Source: Paenibacillus crassostreae
GTDB taxonomy: Bacteria > Bacillota > Bacilli > Paenibacillales > Paenibacillaceae
Assembly: GCF_001857945.1 (NCBI RefSeq)
Contig: NZ_CP017770.1
Span: forward strand, 4,216,001 to 4,280,000
Direction: 5' to 3'
Length of the DNA: 64,000 bases
The notes below the pieces were generated by a model that saw nothing but the letters and a program-made list of their open reading frames with translations, did not search any database and was not told where the DNA came from. The position numbers and the translations under genes are program-made. Positions 34,733 through 43,680 of the stretch are shown piece by piece (the first letter of the stretch is position 1; every line of letters starts with the position of its first letter).

Positions 34733-35380
34733 ATGGCGAATACGCACACTTATACACGTCGTGAAGAAGTGGCGAATGCTGTTACACATGGGATTGGAAC
34801 AGTTCTTAGTGTATTAGCACTTGTATTACTTATTGTGTACTCTAGCTTGCGAGGCACTCCGTGGCATGTTGTTAGTTTTACAATTTATGGTGTTACCATG
34901 CTTATTTTGTATATAAATTCAACCCTGGTACATAGCTTTAAAGAAGGAAAAGTGAAAGACTTATTTGAATTTTTTGACCATTCTTCGATTTATCTGTACA
35001 TTGCAGGTTCATATACCCCCTTTATGTTGGTTGCTATTCGTGGATCATTAGGTTGGACATTATTCGCTATCGTGTGGGGATTCGCTATTCTAGGATGTTT
35101 GTTTAAAGCGTTTTTTGTGAAAAAATTTCTGTTTATGTCTACGATCTTCTATATTATTATGGGCTGGATGATTGTGATCGCTTGGAATCCATTATCAGCA
35201 GCAGTGCCAGCTGAAGGTATGACTCTTCTTGCATTAGGAGGAATTCTATACACGCTTGGAACGGTATTTTATGTGTGGCGAGGGTTTCCGTACCATCACG
35301 CGATTTGGCATTTATTCGTACTAGCGGGTAGTGTGTTTCATTTCCTTTCTATATTTCTGTATCTTCTTCCGTGGAAGTAA
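34733..35380 (+). CDS. Hemolysin III family membrane protein (YplQ-like)
   Basis: A PAQR-type protein of 215 residues with seven predicted membrane segments. Conserved polar positions are seen: N-A-V-T-H-G-I-G near the start, F-D-H-S-S-I-Y-L-Y-I-A-G-S-Y-T-P-F in the middle, and H-A-I-W-H-L-F-V-L-A-G-S near the end, whose histidines form the family's metal site. The name derives from a B. cereus haemolysin, but most members have housekeeping membrane roles and no toxin role should be assumed. ATG 34733 is preceded by GAAGGGG. Its position between ftsY and ylxM is not typical of Bacillus. Confidence 0.88.
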   Translation: MANTHTYTRREEVANAVTHGIGTVLSVLALVLLIVYSSLRGTPWHVVSFTIYGVTMLILYINSTLVHSFKEGKVKDLFEFFDHSSIYLYIAGSYTPFMLVAIRGSLGWTLFAIVWGFAILGCLFKAFFVKKFLFMSTIFYIIMGWMIVIAWNPLSAAVPAEGMTLLALGGILYTLGTVFYVWRGFPYHHAIWHLFVLAGSVFHFLSIFLYLLPWK

Positions 35381-35418
35381 GATGACAAGGATATATGCTT
35401 GACATCTTACTTTGTTTT
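35377..35418 (+). terminator. Terminator of the hemolysin III-like gene, overlapping the next promoter
   Basis: GTAAGATG (35377-35384) pairs with CATCTTAC (35403-35410), followed by TTTGTTTT. The left arm includes the stop codon and the right arm overlaps the -35 of the ylxM promoter. Confidence 0.6.
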
Positions 35419-35427
35419 ATGTATTAT
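35399..35427 (+). promoter_or_regulatory. SigA-type promoter of the ylxM-ffh operon
   Basis: TTGACA (35399-35404) and TATTAT (35422-35427) have an ideal 17-nt spacer, 51 bp before the ylxM start. Confidence 0.8.
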
Positions 35428-35477
35428 TAGATTCGTTGAGTGTAAAGTGTTTGTCCTTGACGAAGGGGGTGCCCTCA

Positions 35478-35834
35478 ATGAGTCAGGAAGATAGACTCGA
35501 GAAGACAAATAGAATTAATCTATTGTTTGATTTCTATGAACATTTATTAACTGAGAAACAACAGACATTTCTTAAATATTATTTCCATGACGATTTTTCC
35601 CTTGGGGAAATTGCGGCAGAGTTTAAGATTAGCCGACAAGCGGTCTATGAACATATTAAGCGAGCTGAACAGGTTCTTGATATGTATGAAGAGAAACTCA
35701 ATCTCCTGCAAAAGTATGATCGGCGCATGGAAGAATTAGAACAATTACGACAGTTAGTTCTTACGGCTGTTGTACTAGCAGAAGATAAACAAAATATGAT
35801 CACTATTCTGGATCGTTTGCAAGTATATGAATAA
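35478..35834 (+). CDS. ylxM: SRP-associated HTH protein YlxM
   Basis: A 118-residue protein of the UPF0122 family with a sigma-factor-like helix-turn-helix: F-S-L-G-E-I-A-A-E-F-K-I-S-R followed by A-V-Y-E-H-I-K-R near 42-65. A C-terminal coiled-coil-like helix follows. In streptococci YlxM binds SRP RNA and modulates SRP. GAAGGGGGT precedes the ATG. It ends 20 nt before ffh, as in other Bacillota. Confidence 0.93.
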   Translation: MSQEDRLEKTNRINLLFDFYEHLLTEKQQTFLKYYFHDDFSLGEIAAEFKISRQAVYEHIKRAEQVLDMYEEKLNLLQKYDRRMEELEQLRQLVLTAVVLAEDKQNMITILDRLQVYE

Positions 35835-35854
35835 AGGCAGGGAGGTGGCGGCGA

Positions 35855-37237
35855 ATGGCATTTGAAGGATTAACAGGCAGGCTGCAGAACGTATTCAGTA
35901 AGCTCCGTGGAAAAGGTAAAGTGTCCGAAGAGGATGTCAACGAAGCGATGCGGGAAGTGCGTCTTGCTCTATTGGAAGCGGACGTTAATTTCAAAGTAGT
36001 CAAGGAATTCGTTGCCAAAGTGAAAGAGAAGTCCATCGGACATGAAGTGATGGACAGCTTTACTCCAGGCATGGTAATTATCGATATTGTGAATAAGGAA
36101 CTAACCGATCTGATGGGTGGAAGTCAAGCTAAGCTTGAAAAGTCTAATAAGCCACCTACCGTAATCATGATGGTTGGTCTGCAAGGTGCTGGTAAGACAA
36201 CAACTTCGGGTAAGCTTGCTAAGTTACTTCAGAAACAGAACAGCCGACCTCTACTCGTTGCAGGTGATATATATCGACCTGCTGCCATCAAGCAATTGGA
36301 AGTATTGGGTGAACAGATTAAAGCCCCAGTATTTTCACTTGGTGACAAGATTAGTCCTGTTGAAATTGCTAAACAAGCATTACAACATGCTAAGGATAAT
36401 GGGAATGATTATCTAATTGTCGATACTGCAGGTCGTCTTCATATTGATGAATTACTGATGGAAGAATTAAGTCAGATTCATGCTGAGATCAAACCTGATG
36501 AAGTGTTACTAGTTGTGGATGCAATGACGGGTCAAGATGCAGTGAATGTTGCTAACAACTTTAATGAACAATTGGGATTGACTGGTGTAGTGCTAACCAA
36601 GTTAGATGGAGACACGCGTGGTGGAGCTGCACTTTCTGTTAAAGCTGTAACAGGTTGTCCGATTAAATTCGTATCCTTAGGCGAAAAGATCGATGCATTA
36701 GAACCATTCCATCCGGAGCGTATGGCTTCGCGAATTCTTGGGATGGGCGATATGCTCTCTCTTATTGAGAAAGCTCAATTAAATATCGATACTGATAAGG
36801 CTAAAGAAATGGAACGGAAGATGCGCAATGCGGAATTTACGTTCGATGATTTCTTGGAGCAGATGGATCAGGTCAAGAAGCTAGGACCACTTGATCAGAT
36901 TATGGATATGATTCCTGGTATGGGTAAGATGAAGCAATCGAAGGATCTTAAAGTAGATGATAAACAAATGGGCCGCATTGAAGCCATTGTGTTCTCAATG
37001 ACGAAGGATGAGAAGCAACGCCCTGAGATTATGGATCATAAACGTCGTAAGCGAATTGCTGCGGGTAGTGGTACGAATATTGCCGAAGTCAATCGTCTGA
37101 TCAAGCAGTTCGATGAAATGCGGAAGATGATGAAGCAGTTCTCTGATATGATGGGGCCGAAGGGTCCTAAGGGAAAAGCGATGAAGCAATTAAAAGGATT
37201 AGCAGGAAAAGGCGGCATGAAGTTTCCTTTTCGTTGA
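35855..37237 (+). CDS. ffh: Signal recognition particle protein Ffh
   Basis: The GTPase of the SRP, recognising signal sequences on the ribosome. It has an N domain, a G domain with G-L-Q-G-A-G-K-T-T near 108-116, D-T-A-G-R-L-H and T-K-L-D-G-D-T-R-G-G, and a methionine-rich M domain (about 300-440) ending in a G-M-K-F-P-F tail. It has 460 residues. GGGAGGTGG lies upstream of ATG 35855. It forms an operon with ylxM and rpsP. Confidence 0.97.
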   Translation: MAFEGLTGRLQNVFSKLRGKGKVSEEDVNEAMREVRLALLEADVNFKVVKEFVAKVKEKSIGHEVMDSFTPGMVIIDIVNKELTDLMGGSQAKLEKSNKPPTVIMMVGLQGAGKTTTSGKLAKLLQKQNSRPLLVAGDIYRPAAIKQLEVLGEQIKAPVFSLGDKISPVEIAKQALQHAKDNGNDYLIVDTAGRLHIDELLMEELSQIHAEIKPDEVLLVVDAMTGQDAVNVANNFNEQLGLTGVVLTKLDGDTRGGAALSVKAVTGCPIKFVSLGEKIDALEPFHPERMASRILGMGDMLSLIEKAQLNIDTDKAKEMERKMRNAEFTFDDFLEQMDQVKKLGPLDQIMDMIPGMGKMKQSKDLKVDDKQMGRIEAIVFSMTKDEKQRPEIMDHKRRKRIAAGSGTNIAEVNRLIKQFDEMRKMMKQFSDMMGPKGPKGKAMKQLKGLAGKGGMKFPFR

Positions 37238-37273
37238 CAATATGAAGTGTATTTATTGAAGGAGGTGAATTTT

Positions 37274-37546
37274 GTGGCAGTACGTATTCGTCTTAAACGC
37301 ATTGGTGCCCATAAAGCGCCATTCTACCGTATCGTGGTTTCGGATTCCCGTTCCCCGCGTGATGGTCGTTTTATCGAAGAAATCGGTTACTACAATCCAG
37401 TTGAACAACCGGCAGTAGTTAAGATTGATGAAGATAAAGCTTTGGCATGGCTTCAAAACGGTGCACAAGCATCAGATACAGTTCGTAACTTGCTTAGTAA
37501 AGCAGGCGTTATGAAAAAATTCCATGAATCTAAGTTACAGAAATAA
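37274..37546 (+). CDS. rpsP: 30S ribosomal protein S16
   Basis: A 90-residue early-assembly protein of the 30S subunit. It begins [11 protein letters not shown], followed by [11 protein letters not shown] and Y-Y-N-P. GTG 37274 has AAGGAGGTGA 5 nt upstream. Upstream in-frame codons lie inside the ribosome binding site region and are unlikely. Confidence 0.97.
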   Translation: MAVRIRLKRIGAHKAPFYRIVVSDSRSPRDGRFIEEIGYYNPVEQPAVVKIDEDKALAWLQNGAQASDTVRNLLSKAGVMKKFHESKLQK

Positions 37547-37568
37547 TGACTGATTGTGAGGGGTATCT

Positions 37569-37799
37569 ATGGAAGAATTAGTTAGTGTTATTGCTAAGGC
37601 TTTGGTGGATCATCCTGAAGATGTGACCGTGAGAGCGGTAGAGAAGGATCATCTTGTTGTCTATGAATTGTCTGTTCATCCAGAAGATGTGGGCAAGGTT
37701 ATTGGAAAACAGGGTAGGATAGCTAAAGCGTTGCGCACAGTTGTCACATCTGCAGCAGTCAAAATGGACAAACGCGTAACCGTAGATATCATATCTTAA
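37569..37799 (+). CDS. khpA: RNA-binding KH-domain protein KhpA
   Basis: A 76-residue single KH domain with the nucleic-acid-binding loop V-I-G-K-Q-G-R-I (GxxG). Together with KhpB it binds many RNAs and affects cell elongation in Gram-positive bacteria. TGTGAGGGG precedes the ATG. In Bacillus it is ylqC; the next Bacillus gene, ylqD, is not present here. Confidence 0.93.
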   Translation: MEELVSVIAKALVDHPEDVTVRAVEKDHLVVYELSVHPEDVGKVIGKQGRIAKALRTVVTSAAVKMDKRVTVDIIS

Positions 37800-37805
37800 A
37801 AATTT

Positions 37806-37845
37806 ACGAAAGTGGGTTAGGATGCATGTCCTAGCCCTTTTTCGT
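37806..37845. terminator. Bidirectional terminator after khpA
   Basis: GGGTTAGGA (37814-37822) pairs with TCCTAGCCC (37829-37837), extended outward by ACGAAA and TTTCGT, with TTTTT on the right. It would reduce read-through into rimM. Confidence 0.75.
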
Positions 37846-37920
37846 ACATGCTGAAGACATTAGGTGATAGAGGATCGTCGTATTTCTGCGCTAATTGTGC
37901 ATTGTTTGTAGGAGGAGAAT

Positions 37921-38445
37921 ATGGCAGAACAATTATTAACAGTAGGTAAATTGGTGAATACGCATGGTATTAAGGGTGAAATCAAAGTATTACCGATTAC
38001 AGATTTTCCGGAAGAGCGTTTCGCAAAGGGGAAACGTTTATTGTTGATTCCTGAAGGTGGTAAACCATCGTTCTGGATTACAATAGACTCTGCACGATAC
38101 CACAAGAACATGTACATTTTAAAACTAGAAGGCTATTCCAATATTAATGAGGTAGAGAAATACAAAGGAAGTATGCTCAAAGTATCAAAGGATGATCTTA
38201 TTGAACTTCCAGAGAATGAGTACTACTATCATGACATTATTGGATGTAGCGTAATTACCGATGAAAATGAAGATAAGCCACTAGGCGTGATTACTGAAAT
38301 TATTTCACCGGGTGCAAACGATGTGTGGGTGGTTAAACCAACCTCAGGTGCGGATATTCTAATACCAGTGATTGATGATGTTGTGCTAGACGTGGATGTG
38401 AATAATAAGAAGGTTAAGATTCATCTGATGGAAGGATTGTTATAA
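37921..38445 (+). CDS. rimM: Ribosome maturation factor RimM
   Basis: It assists 30S head assembly through S19. It has an N-terminal beta-barrel with [14 protein letters not shown], a C-terminal PRC-barrel with [11 protein letters not shown], and the late [11 protein letters not shown]. It has 174 residues. AGGAGGAGA lies directly before the ATG. Two nucleotides separate it from trmD. Confidence 0.95.
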   Translation: MAEQLLTVGKLVNTHGIKGEIKVLPITDFPEERFAKGKRLLLIPEGGKPSFWITIDSARYHKNMYILKLEGYSNINEVEKYKGSMLKVSKDDLIELPENEYYYHDIIGCSVITDENEDKPLGVITEIISPGANDVWVVKPTSGADILIPVIDDVVLDVDVNNKKVKIHLMEGLL

Positions 38446-38447
38446 AT

Positions 38448-39224
38448 ATGAAGGTAGATGTTCTGACCCTATTCCCTGAGATGTTCACAGGTGTGTTTGA
38501 GAGCAGTATTTTGGGTAAGGCGAATGAGAAAGGGATTGTCTCTTTAAACGCAATTAACTTTAGAGACTTTTCCTTGAATAAACATCATACTGTTGATGAT
38601 ACGCCATATGGTGGTGGCGGGGGAATGGTGTTGAAGCCCGAACCTATATTTGCTGCGGTCGAGCATGTTGTGACTTCAAGTCCTAAACCACCACGTGTTA
38701 TTCTGATGTGTCCACAAGGAGAAACCTTTACACAAAAGAAGGCGGAAGAATTAGCACAAGAGGAACATCTTATCTTTATATGTGGACATTATGAAGGGTA
38801 TGATGAACGAATTCGTGAGTATTTAGTAACAGATGAACTTTCTGTAGGAGATTATGTTCTCACGGGTGGTGAGATACCTGCGATGACCGTAATTGATGCT
38901 GTTGTAAGGTTATTACCCGGTGTATTGGGAAATGAGATGTCAGCTGTGACAGATTCGTTCAGTACAGGATTGCTTGAATATCCGCATTATACACGACCTG
39001 CTGAATTCCGTGGTTGGAAGGTACCAGATATGCTATTAAGTGGTCATCATGCGAATATTGAAGTGTGGCGTAGGCAGCAAGCTCTAAAGCGTACGTTTAC
39101 ACGTCGTCCTGACCTTTTAGATAAACTTGAACTTTCAGATCAGGATAAGAAATATCTGCAGGAACTTCAGAACAATCATAAGAGTGAAAGGGAGGAACAA
39201 GATGGATTATCAAGTCTATTTTGA
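38448..39224 (+). CDS. trmD: tRNA (guanine37-N1)-methyltransferase TrmD
   Basis: It makes m1G37 next to the anticodon and prevents +1 frameshifting. It is a SPOUT methyltransferase with a trefoil knot: [20 protein letters not shown] and [10 protein letters not shown]. It has 258 residues. The last 23 nt overlap the peptidase gene that follows, which is unusual because rplS normally comes next. Confidence 0.96.
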   Translation: MKVDVLTLFPEMFTGVFESSILGKANEKGIVSLNAINFRDFSLNKHHTVDDTPYGGGGGMVLKPEPIFAAVEHVVTSSPKPPRVILMCPQGETFTQKKAEELAQEEHLIFICGHYEGYDERIREYLVTDELSVGDYVLTGGEIPAMTVIDAVVRLLPGVLGNEMSAVTDSFSTGLLEYPHYTRPAEFRGWKVPDMLLSGHHANIEVWRRQQALKRTFTRRPDLLDKLELSDQDKKYLQELQNNHKSEREEQDGLSSLF

Positions 39225-40557
39225 AAATCAAAGAGAACAACATTTAAACGAATTGAAAGAATGGTTATCTATACCGAGTATTTCTGCTCTGTCTGAACAT
39301 AAATCTGATGTATTACGAGCAGCGGATTGGTTAGCCGATTCTTTAGCAAAAGCTGGTCTTGAGAATATAACGATTCATCCAACTGAAGGTCATCCTATAG
39401 TAACAGCAGATCATTTACATGCTCCAGGTAAGCCTACTGTACTTGTGTATGGACATTATGATGTACAACCGGTTGACCCTCTTCATTTGTGGGAGACGCC
39501 TCCATTTGAACCAACGATTCGTGGAGATAAAATTTATGCACGTGGCGCTACGGATGATAAAGGCCAAGTCTTTTTACATATTAAGGCCGTTGAAGCGATA
39601 CTCAAACAAGAAAAAGAGCTTCCTGTTAATATTAAATTCTGTATCGAAGGTGAGGAGGAAGTAACAAGTCCGAACCTACCTTCTTTCTTGGAACAACGTC
39701 GTGAGGAATTAGCTGCTGATGTGGTAATCATTTCAGATACATCACTTCTTGAAAAAGGCAAGCCAGCGATTTGTGTCGGACTACGTGGATTATGCTCATT
39801 AGATGTTGAAGTTACAACGGCGAATACTGATCTACATTCGGGTACTTTTGGTGGGGGTGTTCCTAACGCACTCCATGCAATTGTAACTCTACTGTCTACG
39901 CTTCATGATGATCAAGGTCGTGTGAATGTAGAAGGGTTCTATGAGGATGTACCTGAGCTTTCACCTGAGATGCGAGCTGAATTTGTGAAACAATCGCTTG
40001 ATGAGAATAAATTGCAACAATCGTTAGGTCTGGATGCTCTTTATGGAGAAGAAGGATACACATTTGTTGAAAGAACTGGAGCTCGTCCTACACTAGAGTT
40101 AAATGGAGTATATGGTGGTTTTCAAGGTGAAGGGTCGAAGACCGTTATTCCGAAAGAAGCTCATGCAAAGATTACTTGTCGTCTTGTAGGTTATCAGAAG
40201 CCACAAGATATTCTTGATAAAATTGAGCGGCATATTCATGCGAATGTACCTGTTGGTGCTAAGGTGTCAGTTATTCAACGAGAAAAGGGAAATCCATTTA
40301 CAATGGATACTACAACACCAATGTTACAGAAAGCGTCAGATGCATTTAATCATGTATATGGAGTTCGACCTGTGTTGACGAAAGATGGTGGATCTATTCC
40401 CATCGTTGAAACATTTGGACGGGTATTAAATGTTCCTGTTGTCTTGATGGGCTTTGGTTTGCCAGATGAGAATCTACATGCACCCAATGAACATTTCAAC
40501 TTGGATAACTTTGATAAAGGACTTCTCACGATTGTAGAGTTTTTGAAACAGGTATAA
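39202..40557 (+). CDS. M20-family dipeptidase
   Basis: A 451-residue zinc peptidase of the M20/CPDG2 type, hydrolysing dipeptides or acylated amino acids. Metal-site and catalytic residues are visible: His in Y-G-H-Y-D-V-Q-P, Asp and the bridging Asp in A-T-D-D-K-G-Q, Glu pair in E-G-E-E-E-V, Asp in I-S-D-T and a late His in H-A-P-N-E-H. A lid/dimer domain spans about 190-340. ATG 39202 has GGGAGGAA 6-7 nt upstream, inside the end of trmD, so translation is likely coupled. The gene is inserted between trmD and rplS. Confidence 0.92.
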   Translation: MDYQVYFENQREQHLNELKEWLSIPSISALSEHKSDVLRAADWLADSLAKAGLENITIHPTEGHPIVTADHLHAPGKPTVLVYGHYDVQPVDPLHLWETPPFEPTIRGDKIYARGATDDKGQVFLHIKAVEAILKQEKELPVNIKFCIEGEEEVTSPNLPSFLEQRREELAADVVIISDTSLLEKGKPAICVGLRGLCSLDVEVTTANTDLHSGTFGGGVPNALHAIVTLLSTLHDDQGRVNVEGFYEDVPELSPEMRAEFVKQSLDENKLQQSLGLDALYGEEGYTFVERTGARPTLELNGVYGGFQGEGSKTVIPKEAHAKITCRLVGYQKPQDILDKIERHIHANVPVGAKVSVIQREKGNPFTMDTTTPMLQKASDAFNHVYGVRPVLTKDGGSIPIVETFGRVLNVPVVLMGFGLPDENLHAPNEHFNLDNFDKGLLTIVEFLKQV

Positions 40558-40569
40558 ATACGAAACTTC

Positions 40570-40599
40570 TTGCAAGTAGATTAAAAGATATGATATAAT
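40570..40599 (+). promoter_or_regulatory. SigA-type promoter for rplS
   Basis: TTGCAA (40570-40575) and TATAAT (40594-40599) have an 18-nt spacer. It gives rplS its own transcript with a leader of about 100 nt. Confidence 0.7.
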
Positions 40600-40605
40600 A
40601 AATGC

Positions 40606-40705
40606 TGTTGTGTATGACTACGGTGGTCCTCTGTCAATAATGAGGGAGAATATAGATTTCTCCGGAAGAAGCAAGAACACCTGTATGGAAGGAGGGAATT
40701 CTAAT
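40606..40705 (+). promoter_or_regulatory. Probable L19 autoregulatory leader
   Basis: About 100 nt between the rplS promoter and the ribosome binding site. It contains short complementary runs (for example GGTGGTCC with downstream GG-rich segments, and GGAGAA with TTCTCC at 40640-40662). Bacillota are known to carry an L19-binding leader at this position. Assignment is by position and partial structure only. Confidence 0.45.
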
Positions 40706-41050
40706 ATGAATATCCTACAAGCGATTACTCAAGAACAACTTCGCACAGATTTGCCAAACTTTCGCCCTGGAGATACTTTGAAAGTACATGTAAAAGTTAT
40801 CGAGGGATCACGTGAGCGTATCCAATTGTTCGAAGGTGTTGTTATTCAACGTCGTGGTGGCGGAATCGGAGAAACTTTTACAGTACGTAAAATTTCTTAC
40901 GGTGTTGGTGTGGAAAGAACATTCCCACTTAACTCGCCTAAGCTCGAGAAAATTGAAGTGGCTCGTCGTGGTAAAGTTCGTCGTGCTAAACTCTTTTATC
41001 TTCGTGAACTACGCGGTAAAGCTGCAAGAATTAAAGAAATGCGCCGTTAA
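40706..41050 (+). CDS. rplS: 50S ribosomal protein L19
   Basis: A 114-residue protein at the 30S-50S interface. Standard elements are present: [22 protein letters not shown] and [10 protein letters not shown], ending A-R-I-K-E. ATG 40706 has GGAAGGAGGG upstream. An in-frame extension to 40610 would cover the leader and is not supported. Confidence 0.97.
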   Translation: MNILQAITQEQLRTDLPNFRPGDTLKVHVKVIEGSRERIQLFEGVVIQRRGGGIGETFTVRKISYGVGVERTFPLNSPKLEKIEVARRGKVRRAKLFYLRELRGKAARIKEMRR

Positions 41051-41059
41051 TAAACGGAC

Positions 41060-41096
41060 AACGTTAAGGGGCTTGATTTCAAGTCCCTTTCGTTTT
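41060..41096 (+). terminator. Terminator after rplS
   Basis: AAGGGGCTTGA pairs with TCAAGTCCCTT (G-U tolerated) between 41065 and 41089, with AACG/CGTT at the base, followed by TTTTAG. Confidence 0.75.
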
Positions 41097-41146
41097 AGTA
41101 TAAATAGGGCATACGGATGAACTATGCCTACATTCATTAGGCGACG

Positions 41147-41173
41147 AAGCTCCGTTAAGGAGCTTTTCTTTTC
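41147..41173 (+). terminator. Second terminator between rplS and lepB
   Basis: AAGCTCC (41147-41153) pairs with GGAGCTT (41159-41165), followed by TTCTTTTC. Confidence 0.65.
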
Positions 41174-41238
41174 AAAAAAATAGCGAAAATGCCATCCCCT
41201 ACGCATTTTATTAAATTTGGTATAAGAGAGGGCGATGA

Positions 41239-41868
41239 ATGATGCAGCAGGACTTGGATATTCAGCAGGACACAGCTGAGATTAAAGATCGTGATGATAA
41301 ATCATCGAAACAAGGAAATAATGAAGTAGTCGAATGGATAAAGGCGATCGTAATCGCTATTATTCTAGTGGTTCTCATTCGTTGGTTACTTTTTAAACCA
41401 TTTATTGTAGATGGACCTTCGATGCAACCTAATTTTCATACGGGAGAACGTTTGATTGTAAATGAAATCCTTTTTGATATTCGTGAGCCTGAGAGGGGCG
41501 AAGTGGTAGTCTTTCATGTCCCTTCGGAAGGTAGAGACTTTATTAAACGAGTAATAGGTGTTGCTGGTGATACAGTGAAGGTTGAAGGGGATACAGTTTA
41601 CATTAATGGAGAAGCTATTGATGAACCCTACATACAAGCTGAAATCGATAGCAGACATGAACAAAACCTGACATATAATAATAAAAATTTTCCTAATGAG
41701 AGCTTCCCAGATGGTACTGTCCCTGAAGGTCATATATTTGCTATGGGAGACAACCGTTCAGACAGTACGGATAGCCGGATGATTGGCTATGTGCCGCTAG
41801 GTGATATTGTAGGCAGAGCAGATGTGATTTTTTGGCCAGTGAAAGATATTGAATGGATCAACCATTAA
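41239..41868 (+). CDS. lepB: Signal peptidase I
   Basis: A membrane serine protease that removes signal peptides outside the cell. One transmembrane segment lies at about residues 34-54, followed by the Ser61/Lys103 dyad: S-M-Q-P in D-G-P-S-M-Q and K-R in F-I-K-R-V-I-G. The box M-G-D-N-R-S-D-S-T-D-S-R is near 170. It has 209 residues with an acidic, Gln/Asp-rich cytoplasmic head. GAGAGGGCGA precedes two adjacent ATG codons. The place between rplS and rbgA is common in Paenibacillus-like genomes. Confidence 0.95.
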   Translation: MMQQDLDIQQDTAEIKDRDDKSSKQGNNEVVEWIKAIVIAIILVVLIRWLLFKPFIVDGPSMQPNFHTGERLIVNEILFDIREPERGEVVVFHVPSEGRDFIKRVIGVAGDTVKVEGDTVYINGEAIDEPYIQAEIDSRHEQNLTYNNKNFPNESFPDGTVPEGHIFAMGDNRSDSTDSRMIGYVPLGDIVGRADVIFWPVKDIEWINH

Positions 41869-41918
41869 ACCCATGAAGTTGATGGAGTAGTTGTGGTAAA
41901 AAAGATGAGGTGATGACG

Positions 41919-42785
41919 GTGTCGATTCAGTGGTTCCCAGGTCATATGACCAGAGCACGCCGCCAAATTCAAGAGCAATTAAAATTAATTGATGCTGTTA
42001 TTGAGTTGGTTGATGCACGTCTTCCGCTTTCTAGTCGTAATCCAATGATTGACGAGATTCTGCAGGGAAAACCTCGACTCATTGTTTTGAATAAAGCGGA
42101 TTTAGCAGATGGAGAAGTGACAAAAGAGTGGTTAGACTACTTTAAAAAGCAAGGACAAGTGGCATTTCCTGTTGATGCATCAACGGGTACAGGGATAAAA
42201 GAAATTCCTACACAATTAAAATTATTGTTAAAAGCAAAAATCGATAAGCAGATTTCAAAAGGGATAAATCCAAGAGCAATTCGAGCTTTGATCGTGGGTA
42301 TTCCGAACGTAGGTAAGTCAACATTGATAAACCGCCTCGCTGGACGTAGTGTTGCACTAACAGGTGATCGTCCAGGGGTTACAAAAGGTCAACAGTGGAT
42401 AAAAGTTGGCAAAGAGATGGAATTGCTGGATACTCCAGGGATTCTGTGGCCTAAGTTTGAAGATATGAATGTAGGATATCGTCTTGCCGTAACTGGAGCA
42501 ATTAAAGCTGAAATTCTCAATGTTGAGGATGTCGCATTTTTCGGGTTGAAATACATCACGAAATATTATTGGGGTCCTTTTAAAGAGCGCTTTGATCTGC
42601 AAAGTGAACAGCCAACGGGATCGAATGAACCAGATGAAATTGTAGAGATCATGGAAGAAATTGGCCGAAAACGTGGTTGTATTGTTAGTGGTGGTAGAGT
42701 CGATTTGGAGAAAGCCTGTGGACTTATTCTGCGAGAACTTCGTGCGGGTAAATTAGGACGGTTCTCGATGGAAGCCCCCTATTAA
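41919..42785 (+). CDS. rbgA: Ribosome biogenesis GTPase RbgA (YlqF)
   Basis: A circularly permuted GTPase needed for late 50S assembly. The G4 motif N-K-A-D (about 55-58) comes before G1 G-I-P-N-V-G-K-S-T (about 127) and G3 D-T-P-G (about 170). It begins [13 protein letters not shown] 41919 lies 5 nt after GAGGTGA; the in-frame ATG at 41913 and GTG at 41910 overlap that site. It has 288 residues, and the C-terminal domain contains the E-K-A-C-G-L block. Confidence 0.95.
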   Translation: MSIQWFPGHMTRARRQIQEQLKLIDAVIELVDARLPLSSRNPMIDEILQGKPRLIVLNKADLADGEVTKEWLDYFKKQGQVAFPVDASTGTGIKEIPTQLKLLLKAKIDKQISKGINPRAIRALIVGIPNVGKSTLINRLAGRSVALTGDRPGVTKGQQWIKVGKEMELLDTPGILWPKFEDMNVGYRLAVTGAIKAEILNVEDVAFFGLKYITKYYWGPFKERFDLQSEQPTGSNEPDEIVEIMEEIGRKRGCIVSGGRVDLEKACGLILRELRAGKLGRFSMEAPY

Positions 42786-42838
42786 TATAATGTCATTAAC
42801 ATGAGATTGAAATTTATAAGATGGCTATAGATAATGAG

Positions 42839-42885
42839 AAGGCGTTTATTTGCTACTTTTGTAGTAGATCAATGCCTTTTTACGT
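42839..42885 (+). terminator. Terminator after rbgA
   Basis: AAGGC (42839-42843) and GCCTT (42874-42878) close a longer imperfect stem with an inner CTAC/GTAG hairpin, followed by TTTTAC. Confidence 0.6.
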
Positions 42886-42956
42886 TGTTGATATGGTAAG
42901 CTAAGTATTATTTCATATTATGAATTCTATAGATCAGAATGATGAGTGAAAGGATT

Positions 42957-43613
42957 ATGGTGATTGGAATGGTTGGGGAAAAGAGCATAATCGTTGTTGA
43001 TATGCTTCAATATGAGAATCTTTACTGGGAACAATCCTATCAACATATAGCAGGGGTTGATGAAGTAGGACGAGGATGTCTATTTGGTGATGTTGTCGCA
43101 GCAGCGGTAATTCTACCCCAAGGGCTTCAAATAGAGGGAGTAAATGATTCTAAGAAATTAAGTGCGAAAAAACGAGATGCTCTCTATGTTGTTATTATGG
43201 AGAAGGCTCTGGCTGTAGGTGTGGGACATGTGGATGCCCAAACCATAGATAACATTAATATAAAGCAAGCATCAAGATTAGCGATGAAAAGGGCAATAGA
43301 GTCTTTATCTATTAATCCTGATTTCTTACTGGTAGATGCAGAGAAAATCCAAGTTGAAATACCTCAACTTGCTATTGTAAAAGGAGATGCAAATAGCCAG
43401 TCTATTGCCGCGGCGTCGATTATAGCTAAAGTAACACGTGATCGGCTTTGTGAAGGAGCTTGGGAATCGATGTATCCCGACTATGGAATTGCTGTTCATA
43501 AAGGATATGCGACGAAGGTGCATAGAGAACAAATTACGAATCTAGGAATTACGCCGATGCATCGGCGTAGTTTTTTGAACAATCTTCTAGCTGAACAGCC
43601 GACTTTATTTTAA
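42957..43613 (+). CDS. rnhB: Ribonuclease HII
   Basis: It removes RNA from RNA-DNA hybrids, including single ribonucleotides. The active site opens with G-V-D-E-V-G-R-G, then V-N-D-S-K-K-L, L-V-D-A-E-K and the S-I-A-A-A-S-I-I-A-K-V-x-R-D block. The N-terminal start is uncertain: ATG 42957 and GTG 42960 are close to AAAGGA, and ATG 43002 would give a typical short N terminus. Roughly 200-218 residues. Confidence 0.94.
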   Translation: MVIGMVGEKSIIVVDMLQYENLYWEQSYQHIAGVDEVGRGCLFGDVVAAAVILPQGLQIEGVNDSKKLSAKKRDALYVVIMEKALAVGVGHVDAQTIDNINIKQASRLAMKRAIESLSINPDFLLVDAEKIQVEIPQLAIVKGDANSQSIAAASIIAKVTRDRLCEGAWESMYPDYGIAVHKGYATKVHREQITNLGITPMHRRSFLNNLLAEQPTLF

Positions 43614-43680
43614 TATTTATTTGAAGTGGGTCTAACACCGATAAAGATAGAAAGAGCGATTTGAAAACGGAGGAACTATT

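Noticed and set aside
34733..35380. Pore-forming toxin reading of the hemolysin III-like gene
   Set aside because: The PAQR architecture and housekeeping context point to a membrane metal-site protein. The family name alone is not evidence of toxicity.
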